The translations under genes were made by a program, and so were the position numbers. The notes under the pieces are model-generated. The model worked only from the letters and a program-made list of their open reading frames with translations. It did not search any database and was not told the DNA's origin. From an uncultured Alteromonadaceae bacterium (GTDB taxonomy: Bacteria; Pseudomonadota; Gammaproteobacteria; Enterobacterales; Alteromonadaceae): a stretch of DNA of 64,000 nucleotides. Shown here piece by piece: positions 1-8,113 of this stretch; position 1 is the stretch's first letter, and every line of letters starts with the position of its first letter. The DNA lies in the NCBI GenBank assembly GCA_947503265.1, contig CANNDC010000017.1, forward strand, positions 1 to 64,000. The letters run 5' to 3'.

Positions 1-75
1 TTCGACACCTTTATCAAAACGGGTAACTCTCTACTTTTCAAGAAGATATGTCAGATCTAGTCGGAACTAATACAT

Positions 76-429
76 TTAAAACAATGTATTTGCGGTTATT
101 ACTTCTTCAACTTCTTCAATTTGCATTGAAATAGATTTAATTTTTTCTACTGTTTGCTTGTCTATTTGGTTGCTATGTATAACGACAACCCCTTTGTCGA
201 TTTCAATCACTTTTTTCGGATCAATTTCGATTCGCTCAAAGTGCAACGTAGATAATATTTTCCCTGCTATTTTCTTATCAATAAATTCAGAACTTTGTTT
301 CGACTCATTAGGGTTTGCTAGTGAAGGAAGGGAAAAAACGAGCAGCGCACTAATGGTCGCAATCAGAGTCGAGTACGAGATTAAATGTAATAGTATTTGT
401 GTTCTGGTTTCTCGGTTGCGTTTTGACAT
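76..429 (-). CDS. small exported BON-like protein
   Basis: A protein of 117 residues with a basic N-terminus and one hydrophobic segment (about residues 12-32) that ends in a signal-peptidase-like SLA site, so it is probably periplasmic or membrane-anchored. The C-terminal part (about 60-117) has the alternation of a BON domain, including a GVVVI strand and a final EVEEVI helix/strand. BON domains bind lipid or envelope surfaces, but the exact function is unknown. A longer frame opens with GTG at 471, but that codon lies inside the terminator of the upstream DUF1328 gene. The ATG at 429 has an AGGGCG ribosome site about seven bases upstream, so I start there. It may be read by read-through from the DUF1328 promoter. 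The BON assignment comes from pattern only and is tentative. Confidence 0.6.
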   Translation of the reverse strand: MSKRNRETRTQILLHLISYSTLIATISALLVFSLPSLANPNESKQSSEFIDKKIAGKILSTLHFERIEIDPKKVIEIDKGVVVIHSNQIDKQTVEKIKSISMQIEEVEEVITANTLF

Positions 430-446
430 AATTTTCGCCCTATTCG

Positions 447-474
447 AAAAAAAGGGGTGCCTCTCGGTCACCCC
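447..474 (-). terminator. Rho-independent terminator after DUF1328 gene
   Basis: On the minus strand GGGGTG pairs with CACCCC across a 9-base loop and is followed by seven T. It lies 57 bases past the stop of the upstream DUF1328 gene and directly ahead of the BON-like gene. Confidence 0.8.
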
Positions 475-530
475 AAACGAAGGATGCTTCGAACGGAAGC
501 ATGGTAGAACCTAGATGTAAATTGCGAAAT

Positions 531-707
531 CTAAATTGATGGACCCCGGCCTTTTACGGCGTGCATCACCAAAGAAATAACTAAAAGTACTAAGAATACA
601 AAGAATAGAATTTTAGCTATACCGACGGAGGCACCTGCGATCCCGCCAAACCCTAGTAAACCTGCAATAATTGCGATAATAAAAAATGTAATTGCCCAAC
701 CTAACAT
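531..707 (-). CDS. DUF1328 family small membrane protein (YtjA-like)
   Basis: A 58-residue protein with two hydrophobic segments separated by the Gly-rich turn GFGGIAG, and the terminal motif RGRG-type (KGRGPSI). This is the hallmark of the DUF1328/YtjA family of tiny inner-membrane proteins, whose biochemical role is unknown; they are often stress-induced. A second, very similar copy lies at 15982-16158. The gene has its own terminator (447-474) and a -24/-12-like promoter motif about 90 bases upstream, so it is probably a monocistronic, sigma-54-type stress gene. Confidence 0.9.
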   Translation of the reverse strand: MLGWAITFFIIAIIAGLLGFGGIAGASVGIAKILFFVFLVLLVISLVMHAVKGRGPSI

Positions 708-794
708 AGTAATTTCTCCTGTTGTCTTAATCGATAATCAGGTGAAGTGTTTAAAAAGCTACTACAACAATTCACGGTGTGTGATTTAGATAAT

Positions 795-809
795 GCGTAA
801 ACTATGCCA
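795..809 (-). promoter_or_regulatory. putative sigma-54 (-24/-12) promoter of DUF1328 gene
   Basis: The minus strand reads TTGGCAT, then GC ten bases after the GG, the sigma-54 spacing. The -24 half is good; the -12 half is CGC rather than TTGC. The stretch CGCATTA.CTAAAT is shared almost exactly with the motif ahead of the BON gene at 10248-10262. Confidence 0.5.
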
Positions 810-924
810 ATTGCATTAAAATAATTATCTTATTGTTTTATAATGACTTTTTATTAGTGATTGTAACTTCGATTGAAACCTAGGAAGACAGTGCGGGAAC
901 GAATTACATAATTCATTGAAAGAA

Positions 925-1899
925 TTACTGATTTGAATAAACCAATTTCGTGTAAAGCGGGAAATGATCAGAGCCTATAGATGGCAATCTTCTAATTTCT
1001 GCCAAACGAAACTCGTCACTATGAAATAGATGGTCCAAGGGCCAGCGGATAAAGGGGTAGTCCGCATGGAATGTATTGAACATGCCTCTTCCAATTCTAG
1101 GATCGAGCAGACCGCTGTCGAAACGAAATTTGCGCGTTGTAGGTGACCAAGCTACATCGTTTAAGTCACCCGTAACGATAATCGGTAATTGCTCTCCTTC
1201 AACTTCTTTAGCGACAAGAGCCAGTTCAATATCTCTTTGTGTTGACTTGGTATTTTCTGTCGGACTCGGTGGTGCTGGATGCAGAAAATGACACCTTACC
1301 CATATGTCGTTGGCCATTTGCACTTCGCAGTGTATTGAAGGAACGCCATCTTCGATCATTTCCCTAACCTCTATATTTCTCAATTTCAAACGACTAAAAA
1401 GGTGTATGCCGTACAAGTTGTCGAGAGGTCGTTCTACACAGTAAGGATAGTCTTTTTTAAGACTCGACAAGGCCTCTTGCCAACGTTTATCAGTTTCTAA
1501 CGTCACTAAGATGTCTGGTTGAATATCATTAACCAACTCAATCAAGCGTCCATAATCTCTATTCGTCATCAATACATTTGACGTCATAATGCCAATGCTG
1601 TTTTTTACCTGATACCTTTTTACCTGAGCAACTTGTTTTGGGAATAGTGGTGTGTATGGAATCACCCAATACAGTTGATAAGCGAGACATAAACCGGAAA
1701 TGGCGACAAAAATAGATAGTGTAAGCACAGGTTCATACAGCAATAAACCGATACAAATGAGAATATTTGTGAATAGTAAGACGCATATTTGCACACGTGG
1801 GAATTCCCAATCACGCACTATCCAGTGATTAGAGGGTATCAGGGGCGCAAGGGTAATCGTTAGTAATACAAATGTGCTGATGGCCGCAAAACTAATCAT
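925..1899 (-). CDS. membrane-anchored endonuclease/exonuclease/phosphatase family protein
   Basis: A 324-residue protein: three membrane segments in residues 1-80, then an EEP-fold metal-dependent phosphoesterase domain (about 100-320). The expected active-site residues are visible: N108, E135 (in LETD), H207, D245 and N247 (in TGDLND), D289 and H290, and the final GSDH pair D311/H312. Members of this fold cleave nucleic acid, phospholipid head groups or phosphoinositides; this membrane-anchored subgroup has no settled substrate. Its start codon overlaps the stop of the DUF748 gene upstream (TAATG), so the two are translationally coupled and likely act together at the envelope. A catalytic domain in the periplasm is inferred from the odd number of membrane segments. 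Confidence 0.85.
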   Translation of the reverse strand: MISFAAISTFVLLTITLAPLIPSNHWIVRDWEFPRVQICVLLFTNILICIGLLLYEPVLTLSIFVAISGLCLAYQLYWVIPYTPLFPKQVAQVKRYQVKNSIGIMTSNVLMTNRDYGRLIELVNDIQPDILVTLETDKRWQEALSSLKKDYPYCVERPLDNLYGIHLFSRLKLRNIEVREMIEDGVPSIHCEVQMANDIWVRCHFLHPAPPSPTENTKSTQRDIELALVAKEVEGEQLPIIVTGDLNDVAWSPTTRKFRFDSGLLDPRIGRGMFNTFHADYPFIRWPLDHLFHSDEFRLAEIRRLPSIGSDHFPLYTKLVYSNQ

Positions 1900-3047
1900 T
1901 ATTTTCCTGGTTGTTTATCTTGAGACTCCTTTTCGAGCTGTGTGTTTTGAGTCTCTTGAATTTTTTGGGTATTTTTAAACTCTACCGAATCTTCAATATT
2001 CATTTCAAACGCTCGGATAAAGGCGTTTCTCAGCGTTGCCACTATGGCAGCCACGGTGGACATATTAGTGTTATCAAGTGTACCTGAAATCGGTATCCTA
2101 GTAGCTACTAACTCACTTTTATCGTTTTCCAGAACTTCGCTGACAAGATCTGTTAGTGCTTCAAAAACGAGTTGAAACGGATTGTCCTTGTCTTCTAGAA
2201 CGTCTTGGTGCCATGAAAAGACAGAAAGGTCATAAATTCCTGCCTTGATATACCCATTTAGCTTACCTTGGTTGGCCACCAATTCCAAAGCCCCGTCAAT
2301 AACACCAGCTTCCAAGTCAAATGGTGCATAGAACTCCAATAAGTTATCAACCTCTTTGACGGGTAGTTTTTGCATTTCAATATTGACATCAAATGACGGC
2401 TTTACCCTAAACGGATCGATGGCACCTCGAAATATAATTTCTGAGCGTCCCATCAACATAGCGGACAGATCAAATTTTGCGACTAATTCATCCTTCTTTT
2501 CTTGGCTATTGGTCAGGTTGGTTATCTGACCGTTTATATCCGAGATACTTGTCTCATGGTCTAGCTCGTCACTGAGGTTTCTTAAGGTGACGGTTCCATC
2601 CGTGATTTGAATGTGGTCAATAGAGAAAGGAACTGCCTTGTTAACTAAATCTATCCAGGTATCTTCGTTTGTGATTTGTTTATTTTCTTCAGATTGGTCG
2701 GCAGGCGTATCAAGAATATACAATTGAGGTTCAAGCAGAGACATTTCGCTTACAATGGACCCTCGTAATAGCGCTGACCAGAGCACTGATATATCTATGC
2801 GTTTCACCGAAATGAGAGGCTGTTGTTGTTCACCGAATTCTTTACGAATAGTGAGATTTTCTATGACATAAGCCCCTCGATAAAAATGCAAATCGATATC
2901 ACCTATCTCACCTTTTATCCCTTCCGTACTATTTAGGACATAGTTACCTATTTTTTGTATTCCGTAAGGAGCAATCATGCGTAAGACTAGAATAGTCGAA
3001 AACGAAATAATTAGAATGCTCAACCATTTCTTAGTGCGAATCTGCAT
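1899..3047 (-). CDS. DUF748/AsmA-like envelope protein
   Basis: A 382-residue protein with one N-terminal membrane anchor (about 9-27) followed by a periplasmic region rich in beta strands of the AsmA/DUF748 type, with phrases such as GDIDLHFYRGAYVIENLTI and a mid-region on DHIQITDGTVTLRNL. Such proteins resemble the repeating beta-groove bridges that carry lipids between membranes, although this one is short. The tail (from about 355) is Gln/Lys/Glu-rich and of low complexity. It is the first gene of a two-gene operon with the EEP phosphoesterase, sharing TAATG. A role in envelope lipid handling is inference from the family. Confidence 0.75.
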   Translation of the reverse strand: MQIRTKKWLSILIISFSTILVLRMIAPYGIQKIGNYVLNSTEGIKGEIGDIDLHFYRGAYVIENLTIRKEFGEQQQPLISVKRIDISVLWSALLRGSIVSEMSLLEPQLYILDTPADQSEENKQITNEDTWIDLVNKAVPFSIDHIQITDGTVTLRNLSDELDHETSISDINGQITNLTNSQEKKDELVAKFDLSAMLMGRSEIIFRGAIDPFRVKPSFDVNIEMQKLPVKEVDNLLEFYAPFDLEAGVIDGALELVANQGKLNGYIKAGIYDLSVFSWHQDVLEDKDNPFQLVFEALTDLVSEVLENDKSELVATRIPISGTLDNTNMSTVAAIVATLRNAFIRAFEMNIEDSVEFKNTQKIQETQNTQLEKESQDKQPGK

Positions 3048-3437
3048 GTTAGATATTCTCCAAAATCACCTGACCAGATATTGGGCGTAAGTAAGGTGTA
3101 AAAATCGAATCACTGTAAAAGTTACATTCAATCGATACCTTGTTACACAATTCTGCGGCTGCTTATGCCATACATAACTGCATGCACAACTGCAGATCGT
3201 GCCGTTTAACTAGTCTGTATAAGTCTTATTTAAAGTTCAGCCTCTCACAGCAATTATTGTTCCGAATAGGTAAACACAAGCGCAGATGAGTTCACTTTAA
3301 GCACGATAAGCAGGCGCATGTCTTACGACTTAGAATGCGGAAAGAGAACCACTTGGCATCTAACTTGCGTTTTTTTGAGAATCACACACTTGGTTAACGA
3401 TACACAGATAACCTTATTCAGATAAAAAAGTTGGCTT
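3048..3437. other. intergenic region between DUF748 and mscS genes
   Basis: A 390-base divergent spacer. Beyond the sigma-54 motif at 3353-3368 I see no coding potential and no strong hairpin. It should carry the promoters of both flanking transcripts. Confidence 0.5.
3353..3368 (+). promoter_or_regulatory. putative sigma-54 promoter of mscS-like gene
   Basis: TTGGCATC-TAAC-TTGC matches the sigma-54 consensus TGGCACG-N4-TTGC with exact GG-N10-GC spacing. It lies 70 bases ahead of the mscS start on the same strand. It is the best match in the window together with the one at 5333-5349. Confidence 0.7.
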
Positions 3438-4565
3438 ATGCACTCTCTTTCCGGGACAGAATTAACAGAAGTATTTTTCGTCAGTCAGCGAACCATAGTT
3501 GAACAACCCAGTTTCGCGGAAAGCTCAGATGTGATTTTGAGTAATGTCGAATCGTTATGGCAACAATTCTTCCAATGGTTACCTCTAGTCGCCATTGGTT
3601 TAGTGGTTTTTATTCTGCTATTTTTGATTTCAAATTTGCTTTCGAAACAGTTGATGAAACCACTGGGGTATATTAGTTCGAGTACTCTAATCCAACTGGT
3701 CATGCGTCGAATAATTCGAATCCTAATTATATTATTGGGGCTCTATATTTTCCTGAGATTGGCTGGCTTGAGCGATTTCGCAGTTGCTGTGCTAAGCGGA
3801 ACTGGCGTAATAGGGTTGATCATTGGTTTTGCCTTCAAGGATATTGCTGAAAACTTTATTTCCAGCTTGTTACTGAGTATCCAAAAGCCCTTTAAAATCA
3901 ATGATATTATTGAAGTTGAAGGGCACATTGGGGTAGTCAAGCAGGTCACCGCAAGAGCTACTACTCTGGTTGATTTTGATGGAGACCACATTCAGATACC
4001 TAACTCCACTGTGTACAAAAATATCATTCGCAATATCACTGCCAATCCCAACTCAAGAGGTAAATTTGTGATTGGAATCGGCTATGATTCAAGTGTTGTC
4101 GAAGCACAAAAGCTAGCACTAGAAACTCTTAAAAATACAGAATCTGTGCTAGACGAGCCTGAGCCTCAAGTGTTGGTTGATGAACTTGCATCTTCTACAG
4201 TTAACCTAAAAATCTATTTTTGGATTAATAGCCACAATCATAGTCTGTTAAAAGTTTCTTCTTATTTGATGCGCACCATCATGCGCAAGTTTGAAAATGC
4301 AGGTATTAGTATGCCAGACGATGCCAGAGAGGTGATATTCCCTGAAGGGCTGGCAATACAAGGAGGTAAGCCAACAAAAATCGAAGTGAACGAGTCTGAT
4401 ACGCCGACATCGTCATTAACAGACCAAATTGAAAAATCGAAGCAACGAAACCAAAACGATATAGACGAGGGTATCGAGTTAGAAGATTTATCAAGTGACG
4501 CGGAAGATATTCGCCAACAAGCAAAGCAAGCCAGAGATCCAGAAAATGGTGAGAACATTCTTTAG
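3438..4565 (+). CDS. MscS-family small-conductance mechanosensitive channel
   Basis: A 375-residue inner-membrane protein. Membrane segments lie at about 47-68, 82-101 and 110-130; the third, pore-lining helix has the Gly/Ala-rich pattern (SGTGVIGLIIGFAFKD) followed by the family motif of the beta domain (FKINDIIEVEGHIG, then DFDGDHIQIPNS). These channels open under membrane tension and release solutes on osmotic downshock. The C-terminus from about residue 310 is a long acidic, low-complexity tail unusual for the core family. A close match to a sigma-54 promoter lies upstream, which would put the channel under the neighbouring activator. The initiation codon lacks a strong ribosome site, so the exact start is uncertain. 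Confidence 0.9.
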   Translation: MHSLSGTELTEVFFVSQRTIVEQPSFAESSDVILSNVESLWQQFFQWLPLVAIGLVVFILLFLISNLLSKQLMKPLGYISSSTLIQLVMRRIIRILIILLGLYIFLRLAGLSDFAVAVLSGTGVIGLIIGFAFKDIAENFISSLLLSIQKPFKINDIIEVEGHIGVVKQVTARATTLVDFDGDHIQIPNSTVYKNIIRNITANPNSRGKFVIGIGYDSSVVEAQKLALETLKNTESVLDEPEPQVLVDELASSTVNLKIYFWINSHNHSLLKVSSYLMRTIMRKFENAGISMPDDAREVIFPEGLAIQGGKPTKIEVNESDTPTSSLTDQIEKSKQRNQNDIDEGIELEDLSSDAEDIRQQAKQARDPENGENIL

Positions 4566-4575
4566 CCAATTAACA

Positions 4576-4590
4576 TGGCATATTAATTGA
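4576..4590 (+). promoter_or_regulatory. weak sigma-54-like motif ahead of lipoprotein gene
   Basis: TGGCATA-TTAA-TTGA has the -24 half and the right spacing but ends GA instead of GC. It sits between the mscS stop and the lipoprotein start. It is listed because the neighbouring genes carry better copies. Confidence 0.25.
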
Positions 4591-4652
4591 AGGGTTCATC
4601 AGGAATAACGCTTAATGGCAACCAGAAAAAAGTGAGAAAAAGGAAAATAAAA

Positions 4653-5216
4653 ATGGCAATTTTGAACAGTACACGAACATCAAGCTTTATACGCAACGCC
4701 GTGACTCTGGTTTTTTGCATTGGATTATTTGCGTGCCAATCTCAACAGCCGACAGAATTTGTTGAGGCGGAAAACTTTGGTGAAATTGGCTTCAGCGAAA
4801 AACAAATTGACGAAAACAAGTATCAAGTGATTTTTACCGGAAACGCAAAAACCGATATAAACAAAGCAAAAGATTTCGCACTATTACACGCGGCAAACCT
4901 TACAATAGAAAAGGGCTATACTTGGTTCAAGGTCATTGATCGCGATTCTGACATTGAAATGAAAACCGTGCCTAAAGTTGCTCCTACTGAAGCAAGGAGT
5001 ACTCAGGTGACATCACCCTGCGGGATTTTGGGCTGTGCTATTTCAACAGCGTCGAACTATCAAGGTGGTCAGATTCGCTTTGAGCAAATAGCAGATAAAG
5101 TAGTTTCAACTGTGTTAATCAGTATGGGAACAGGAAGTCCAGAGAATCCCAATATGGTGTTTGATGCGGTAAAAGTCGTTGAAAATTTGGGCACAGCTAC
5201 AGATTCTGACGCATAA
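4653..5216 (+). CDS. CC0125/CC1285-type lipoprotein
   Basis: A 187-residue secreted lipoprotein: hydrophobic signal with a lipobox ending at C28 (LFAC), then a mature domain. The phrases YQVIFTGNA, KAKDFALLHAANLT and KGYTWFKVID fit the small lipoprotein family named after Caulobacter CC0125/CC1285, whose function is unknown. An upstream TTG at 4587 keeps the frame open, but the ATG at 4653 follows an AGGA-containing purine stretch at proper distance and gives a normal signal peptide, so it is preferred. It follows mscS by 87 bases on the same strand and may be co-transcribed or use its own weak -24/-12 motif. Confidence 0.75.
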   Translation: MAILNSTRTSSFIRNAVTLVFCIGLFACQSQQPTEFVEAENFGEIGFSEKQIDENKYQVIFTGNAKTDINKAKDFALLHAANLTIEKGYTWFKVIDRDSDIEMKTVPKVAPTEARSTQVTSPCGILGCAISTASNYQGGQIRFEQIADKVVSTVLISMGTGSPENPNMVFDAVKVVENLGTATDSDA

Positions 5217-5332
5217 ACTGAATCAATAAGTCGTTTGGTGGATTTAATTGAATACAAGTGTGGATATCCACCTTTTCGGTTATACTTCCAAATTAACTTA
5301 ATGTTTTTATTGAATATTTTTTCGATAACAAA

Positions 5333-5349
5333 TTGGCATTGATCTTGCC
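5333..5349 (+). promoter_or_regulatory. putative sigma-54 promoter of the activator gene
   Basis: TTGGCATT-GATC-TTGCC matches the sigma-54 consensus at both halves with GG-N10-GC spacing, 141 bases ahead of the activator's start. This suggests the activator is itself sigma-54 dependent, that is, autoregulated. Confidence 0.65.
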
Positions 5350-5489
5350 ATTGTCCCCTTCGGTTTCATTAACAAGGCGACTTTGCTTGAACACAATTTG
5401 TTTAAATTACCACTGTATCGTGAATGATAATTGGTCGGCGTCTCGACCAACTGGAACATTCGATGTTGATGCATAGATTGGAAGAGAAT

Positions 5490-6905
5490 ATGGCTCACCG
5501 TTTACTGATAATCGACACGGATGCAAAGAGAGCGAAGAAAATCAGACTTAAGTTTGAAAATGATAAGTGGCAAGTCGATCTAGCTAAGGGGCTTGAACAA
5601 GCAGAAAAATTGCTCGCCAAAGATGATTTTAATCCTCACGTTATTTGTGCTGAGTTAAATTGGCTTGATGACGATGTTGTCAAGCGGGTGATGTCTTTGG
5701 ACAAGAATCTATCTCATACTGAATGGATTGCATTAGTTGACGAAGCATCCGAAGACGAAATGTCTGAAGACTTATATGAAAAAATTGAAGAGTTGTCATA
5801 CGATCTAGTGAACTCCTCAATATCTGAAACGAAATTACAGAAAGTCATTCGAAAGGCGCTTCGCGCTTCGTTAACAAGCCGAAGATTACATTCATACTCT
5901 TCTGTGGATGCTAAACAATATCATTTAGATGCATTCTTAGGCGATAGTGAGCCTGTTAGACAGTTAAAAGACATGCTATCACGCCTAGCTGAAGTGCCGA
6001 TCAGCACCATGATCATCACGGGCGAGACGGGCACGGGAAAAGGCCTCACCGCTAGAATTCTTCATCATACTGGCATGCGAAAAGACGGCCCAATGGTTGA
6101 ACTAAATTGCGCAGCTTTACCCAGAGACTTATTGGAATCACAACTGTTTGGTCATGAGGCAGGTGCATTTACCGGTGCAAAAGGAAGGTTTCGCGGACTA
6201 TTCGAACAAGCAGACAATGGCACTTTGTTTTTGGATGAAATTGGTGATTTACATATTGACCTGCAAACAAAATTGTTAAAAGCAATTGAAGATAAACGTA
6301 TAAGGCGACTAGGAAGCGATAGAGAAATCGAAGTAGACGTGCAAATTATTGCTGCAACGGGTCTGGATCTAGAGCAAGCAAGCAAAGAGAAACGCTTCAG
6401 AGATGACTTGTATCATCGGCTGAGTGTGTTTTGTGTCTCTCTACCACCACTGCGCGATCGGAAATCGGATTTGGTGGAGCTTGTACCGAGAATCATTGCT
6501 GAATTCAATCAGAAGGCGAATCGTAAAGTAGAAGAAGTGTCTGACGATGTTTGGCAAAAGCTACTCGACTACTCTTGGCCTGGCAATGTTAGAGAATTAA
6601 GAAATGTGATTGAACGTTGCGTTTTGCTATCAAAGGATGAGCACTTTCCAAGTGAATGGCTTCACCTTAAAGATCATTGTGAGCCTAGCGATTCAGCCGC
6701 AGTCAATGATGAAGATATCGAAGGCGACCAAATTTCAATTCCGTTAGATGGTTCCATGACACTAGAGGAGATGGACAGTCACATTATTCAGACTGCATTG
6801 CGCGAAAATAACTTCAATATCACCGAAACGGCTCGCAAGTTGAAAACAACTCGCGAGACACTTAGATACCGAATCCAGAAATATTCGCTAGAAACCTCTG
6901 CCTAA
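5490..6905 (+). CDS. sigma-54-dependent transcriptional activator with degenerate receiver
   Basis: A 471-residue bacterial enhancer-binding protein. Residues 1-125 resemble a response-regulator receiver (LLIIDTD start), but where the phosphorylated Asp is expected the sequence reads VICAELNW, so normal phosphorylation is doubtful. Residues 145-385 are the AAA+ domain: Walker A GETGTGKG (178-185), the sigma-54-contacting loop GAFTGA (225-230) and Walker B LFLDE (246-250). The last 40 residues form a Fis-type helix-turn-helix (ITETARKL then TTRETLRYRI). The frame opens upstream at 5424, but the ATG at 5490 follows a GGAAGAG ribosome site and begins at the receiver strand. It probably activates the -24/-12 promoters scattered over the first 16 kb, including its own; that link is inference. 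Confidence 0.9.
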   Translation: MAHRLLIIDTDAKRAKKIRLKFENDKWQVDLAKGLEQAEKLLAKDDFNPHVICAELNWLDDDVVKRVMSLDKNLSHTEWIALVDEASEDEMSEDLYEKIEELSYDLVNSSISETKLQKVIRKALRASLTSRRLHSYSSVDAKQYHLDAFLGDSEPVRQLKDMLSRLAEVPISTMIITGETGTGKGLTARILHHTGMRKDGPMVELNCAALPRDLLESQLFGHEAGAFTGAKGRFRGLFEQADNGTLFLDEIGDLHIDLQTKLLKAIEDKRIRRLGSDREIEVDVQIIAATGLDLEQASKEKRFRDDLYHRLSVFCVSLPPLRDRKSDLVELVPRIIAEFNQKANRKVEEVSDDVWQKLLDYSWPGNVRELRNVIERCVLLSKDEHFPSEWLHLKDHCEPSDSAAVNDEDIEGDQISIPLDGSMTLEEMDSHIIQTALRENNFNITETARKLKTTRETLRYRIQKYSLETSA

Positions 6906-6921
6906 TCGGTAAATAAACTAC

Positions 6922-6946
6922 GCCACCTGCTAATCAAACAGGTGGC
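6922..6946. other. inverted repeat after the activator gene
   Basis: GCCACCTG and CAGGTGGC form a perfect 8-base stem with a 9-base loop, just past the activator's stop. No T-run follows, so it is not a classical terminator. Its right arm overlaps the -24 element of the following promoter motif, so it could be an operator or binding site. Confidence 0.45.
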
Positions 6947-6957
6947 ATACAACCTGC
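6943..6957 (+). promoter_or_regulatory. putative sigma-54 promoter of usp gene
   Basis: TGGCATA-CAAC-CTGC has exact GG-N10-GC spacing; the -12 half differs from TTGC by one base. It lies 62 bases ahead of the universal stress protein start. Confidence 0.5.
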
Positions 6958-7018
6958 TTTATATTTGTATTCTTTATAGATTCACTTTTATTAGTTTAGC
7001 CTATTTTGGGAGTACGAT

Positions 7019-7867
7019 TTGATTAAAAGTATCTTAGTGCAGCTTGACGCTAAACCAGCTTGCCAAAAGAGACTTACGTTAGTAAGAGAGCTTGCTAAAA
7101 CCTATGATGCAAAGGTCAGGGGAATTTATTTCTCACCTGTTATACACCCGCTTTTACGTCAAGAAACATCGCCAACAGAGGCAGAAATATGTAACTCTAG
7201 CTCAACTGTTATTCAATCTAATAAAAAAAGAATTTCACAAGAAAAACGAGAAATCAGTAACAAAGTTAGAAAAGTATTCGACGACCCAAATGCGTTAGAT
7301 TGGCGCGAAATTTGTGGATTACCAAATGAAGACTTTATTAGCTCGTGCAGACATAACGATCTTACGGTGGTAAGTAACGAATTTAGGGTTAACAACTTAG
7401 TCGGTAAACTAAACAGTTCTGTCGCCACTTTGGCAGTAGAATGCGGCGGCCCTATTCTGGTTATTCCTGAATCTCATGAAAGTCATTTTAGTGCACAAAG
7501 ACCTGTTGTTGCGTGGGATGGAAGTCGAGCCTCTTCGCGTGCCATCAGTGATGCCATACCGTTTATCGGAGATGCGAAACGTATTACTGTGATTAGTAAT
7601 GCACATAAAAAGAAACAAATTTCGAAATTAAAAGATCAACAATTGATCGACTACTTTGCTTGCCACAATCTCGATGTAGATTTTGTCAAAGTGAAGCACG
7701 ATTGCCTTAATCCAATAAATGCAATTGAAGGTCAAATTGAGCATAAAAAGCATGATTTGTTGATCATGGGGGCCCATGGTCATTCAAAAGTTAGCGAGCT
7801 AATTTTAGGGAGCACCACAAGAGTCATGATTGCTAACTCTAGGATCCCCATACTTTTGTCGCACTAA
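7019..7867 (+). CDS. tandem universal stress protein (UspA family)
   Basis: A 282-residue cytoplasmic protein with two Usp domains (about 1-145 and 158-282). The second has the nucleotide-binding signature G-x2-G-x9-G-S/T, seen as GAHG ... LGST, so that half probably binds ATP; the first half lacks it. Double Usp proteins of this size (UspE-like) help survival in stress and stationary phase. Translation appears to start at TTG with a well-placed GGGAG ribosome site six bases upstream. It lies just downstream of the sigma-54 activator on the same strand and has its own -24/-12-like motif. Confidence 0.85.
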   Translation: MIKSILVQLDAKPACQKRLTLVRELAKTYDAKVRGIYFSPVIHPLLRQETSPTEAEICNSSSTVIQSNKKRISQEKREISNKVRKVFDDPNALDWREICGLPNEDFISSCRHNDLTVVSNEFRVNNLVGKLNSSVATLAVECGGPILVIPESHESHFSAQRPVVAWDGSRASSRAISDAIPFIGDAKRITVISNAHKKKQISKLKDQQLIDYFACHNLDVDFVKVKHDCLNPINAIEGQIEHKKHDLLIMGAHGHSKVSELILGSTTRVMIANSRIPILLSH

Positions 7868-7950
7868 CGCAATTCAATTTGTGACCTTATTACACTGTTT
7901 TTGTAATTTTTACACGTGAATTTCCGTGATTAGAAGCAGGCTGTTATTAG

Positions 7951-8052
7951 TAGGGGCTGTTGATCTTTGCTGTATTTTTTTGCGGCGAGTTGTGTGGAAT
8001 TTATGCAATGAAGCACGAACCTGATAGAAATGCCGCACAAACGCGGTCAGGA
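7951..8052. repeat. possible interspersed repeat element
   Basis: An 18-base word at 7951-7968 (TAGGGGCTGTTGATCTTT) recurs with one mismatch at 62972-62989 beside priA. It is followed by an imperfect stem-loop at 8020-8051 (CCTGA/TCAGG outer arms, CCGC/GCGG inner arms). The stretch lies in the 246-base gap between the usp and lipase-like genes and has no coding potential. It may be a small palindromic or MITE-like element. Confidence 0.35.
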
Positions 8053-8113
8053 GGATTTTCTTCTTAAAAGCTTTTAATTATATTCAGCAAAGAGTAACAA
8101 TCCCTTAGCTAAC

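Noticed and set aside
158..514. 118-codon plus-strand frame opposite the BON-like gene
   Set aside because: It is the mirror of a minus-strand gene with signal peptide and ribosome site; it has no ribosome site of its own.
3160..3180. minus-strand TGGCATAAG ahead of the DUF748 gene
   Set aside because: GC spacing is eleven bases, so it does not fit the -24/-12 pattern.
5424..5489. longer start of the sigma-54 activator
   Set aside because: The extra 22 residues do not fit a receiver start, and 5490 has the better ribosome site.
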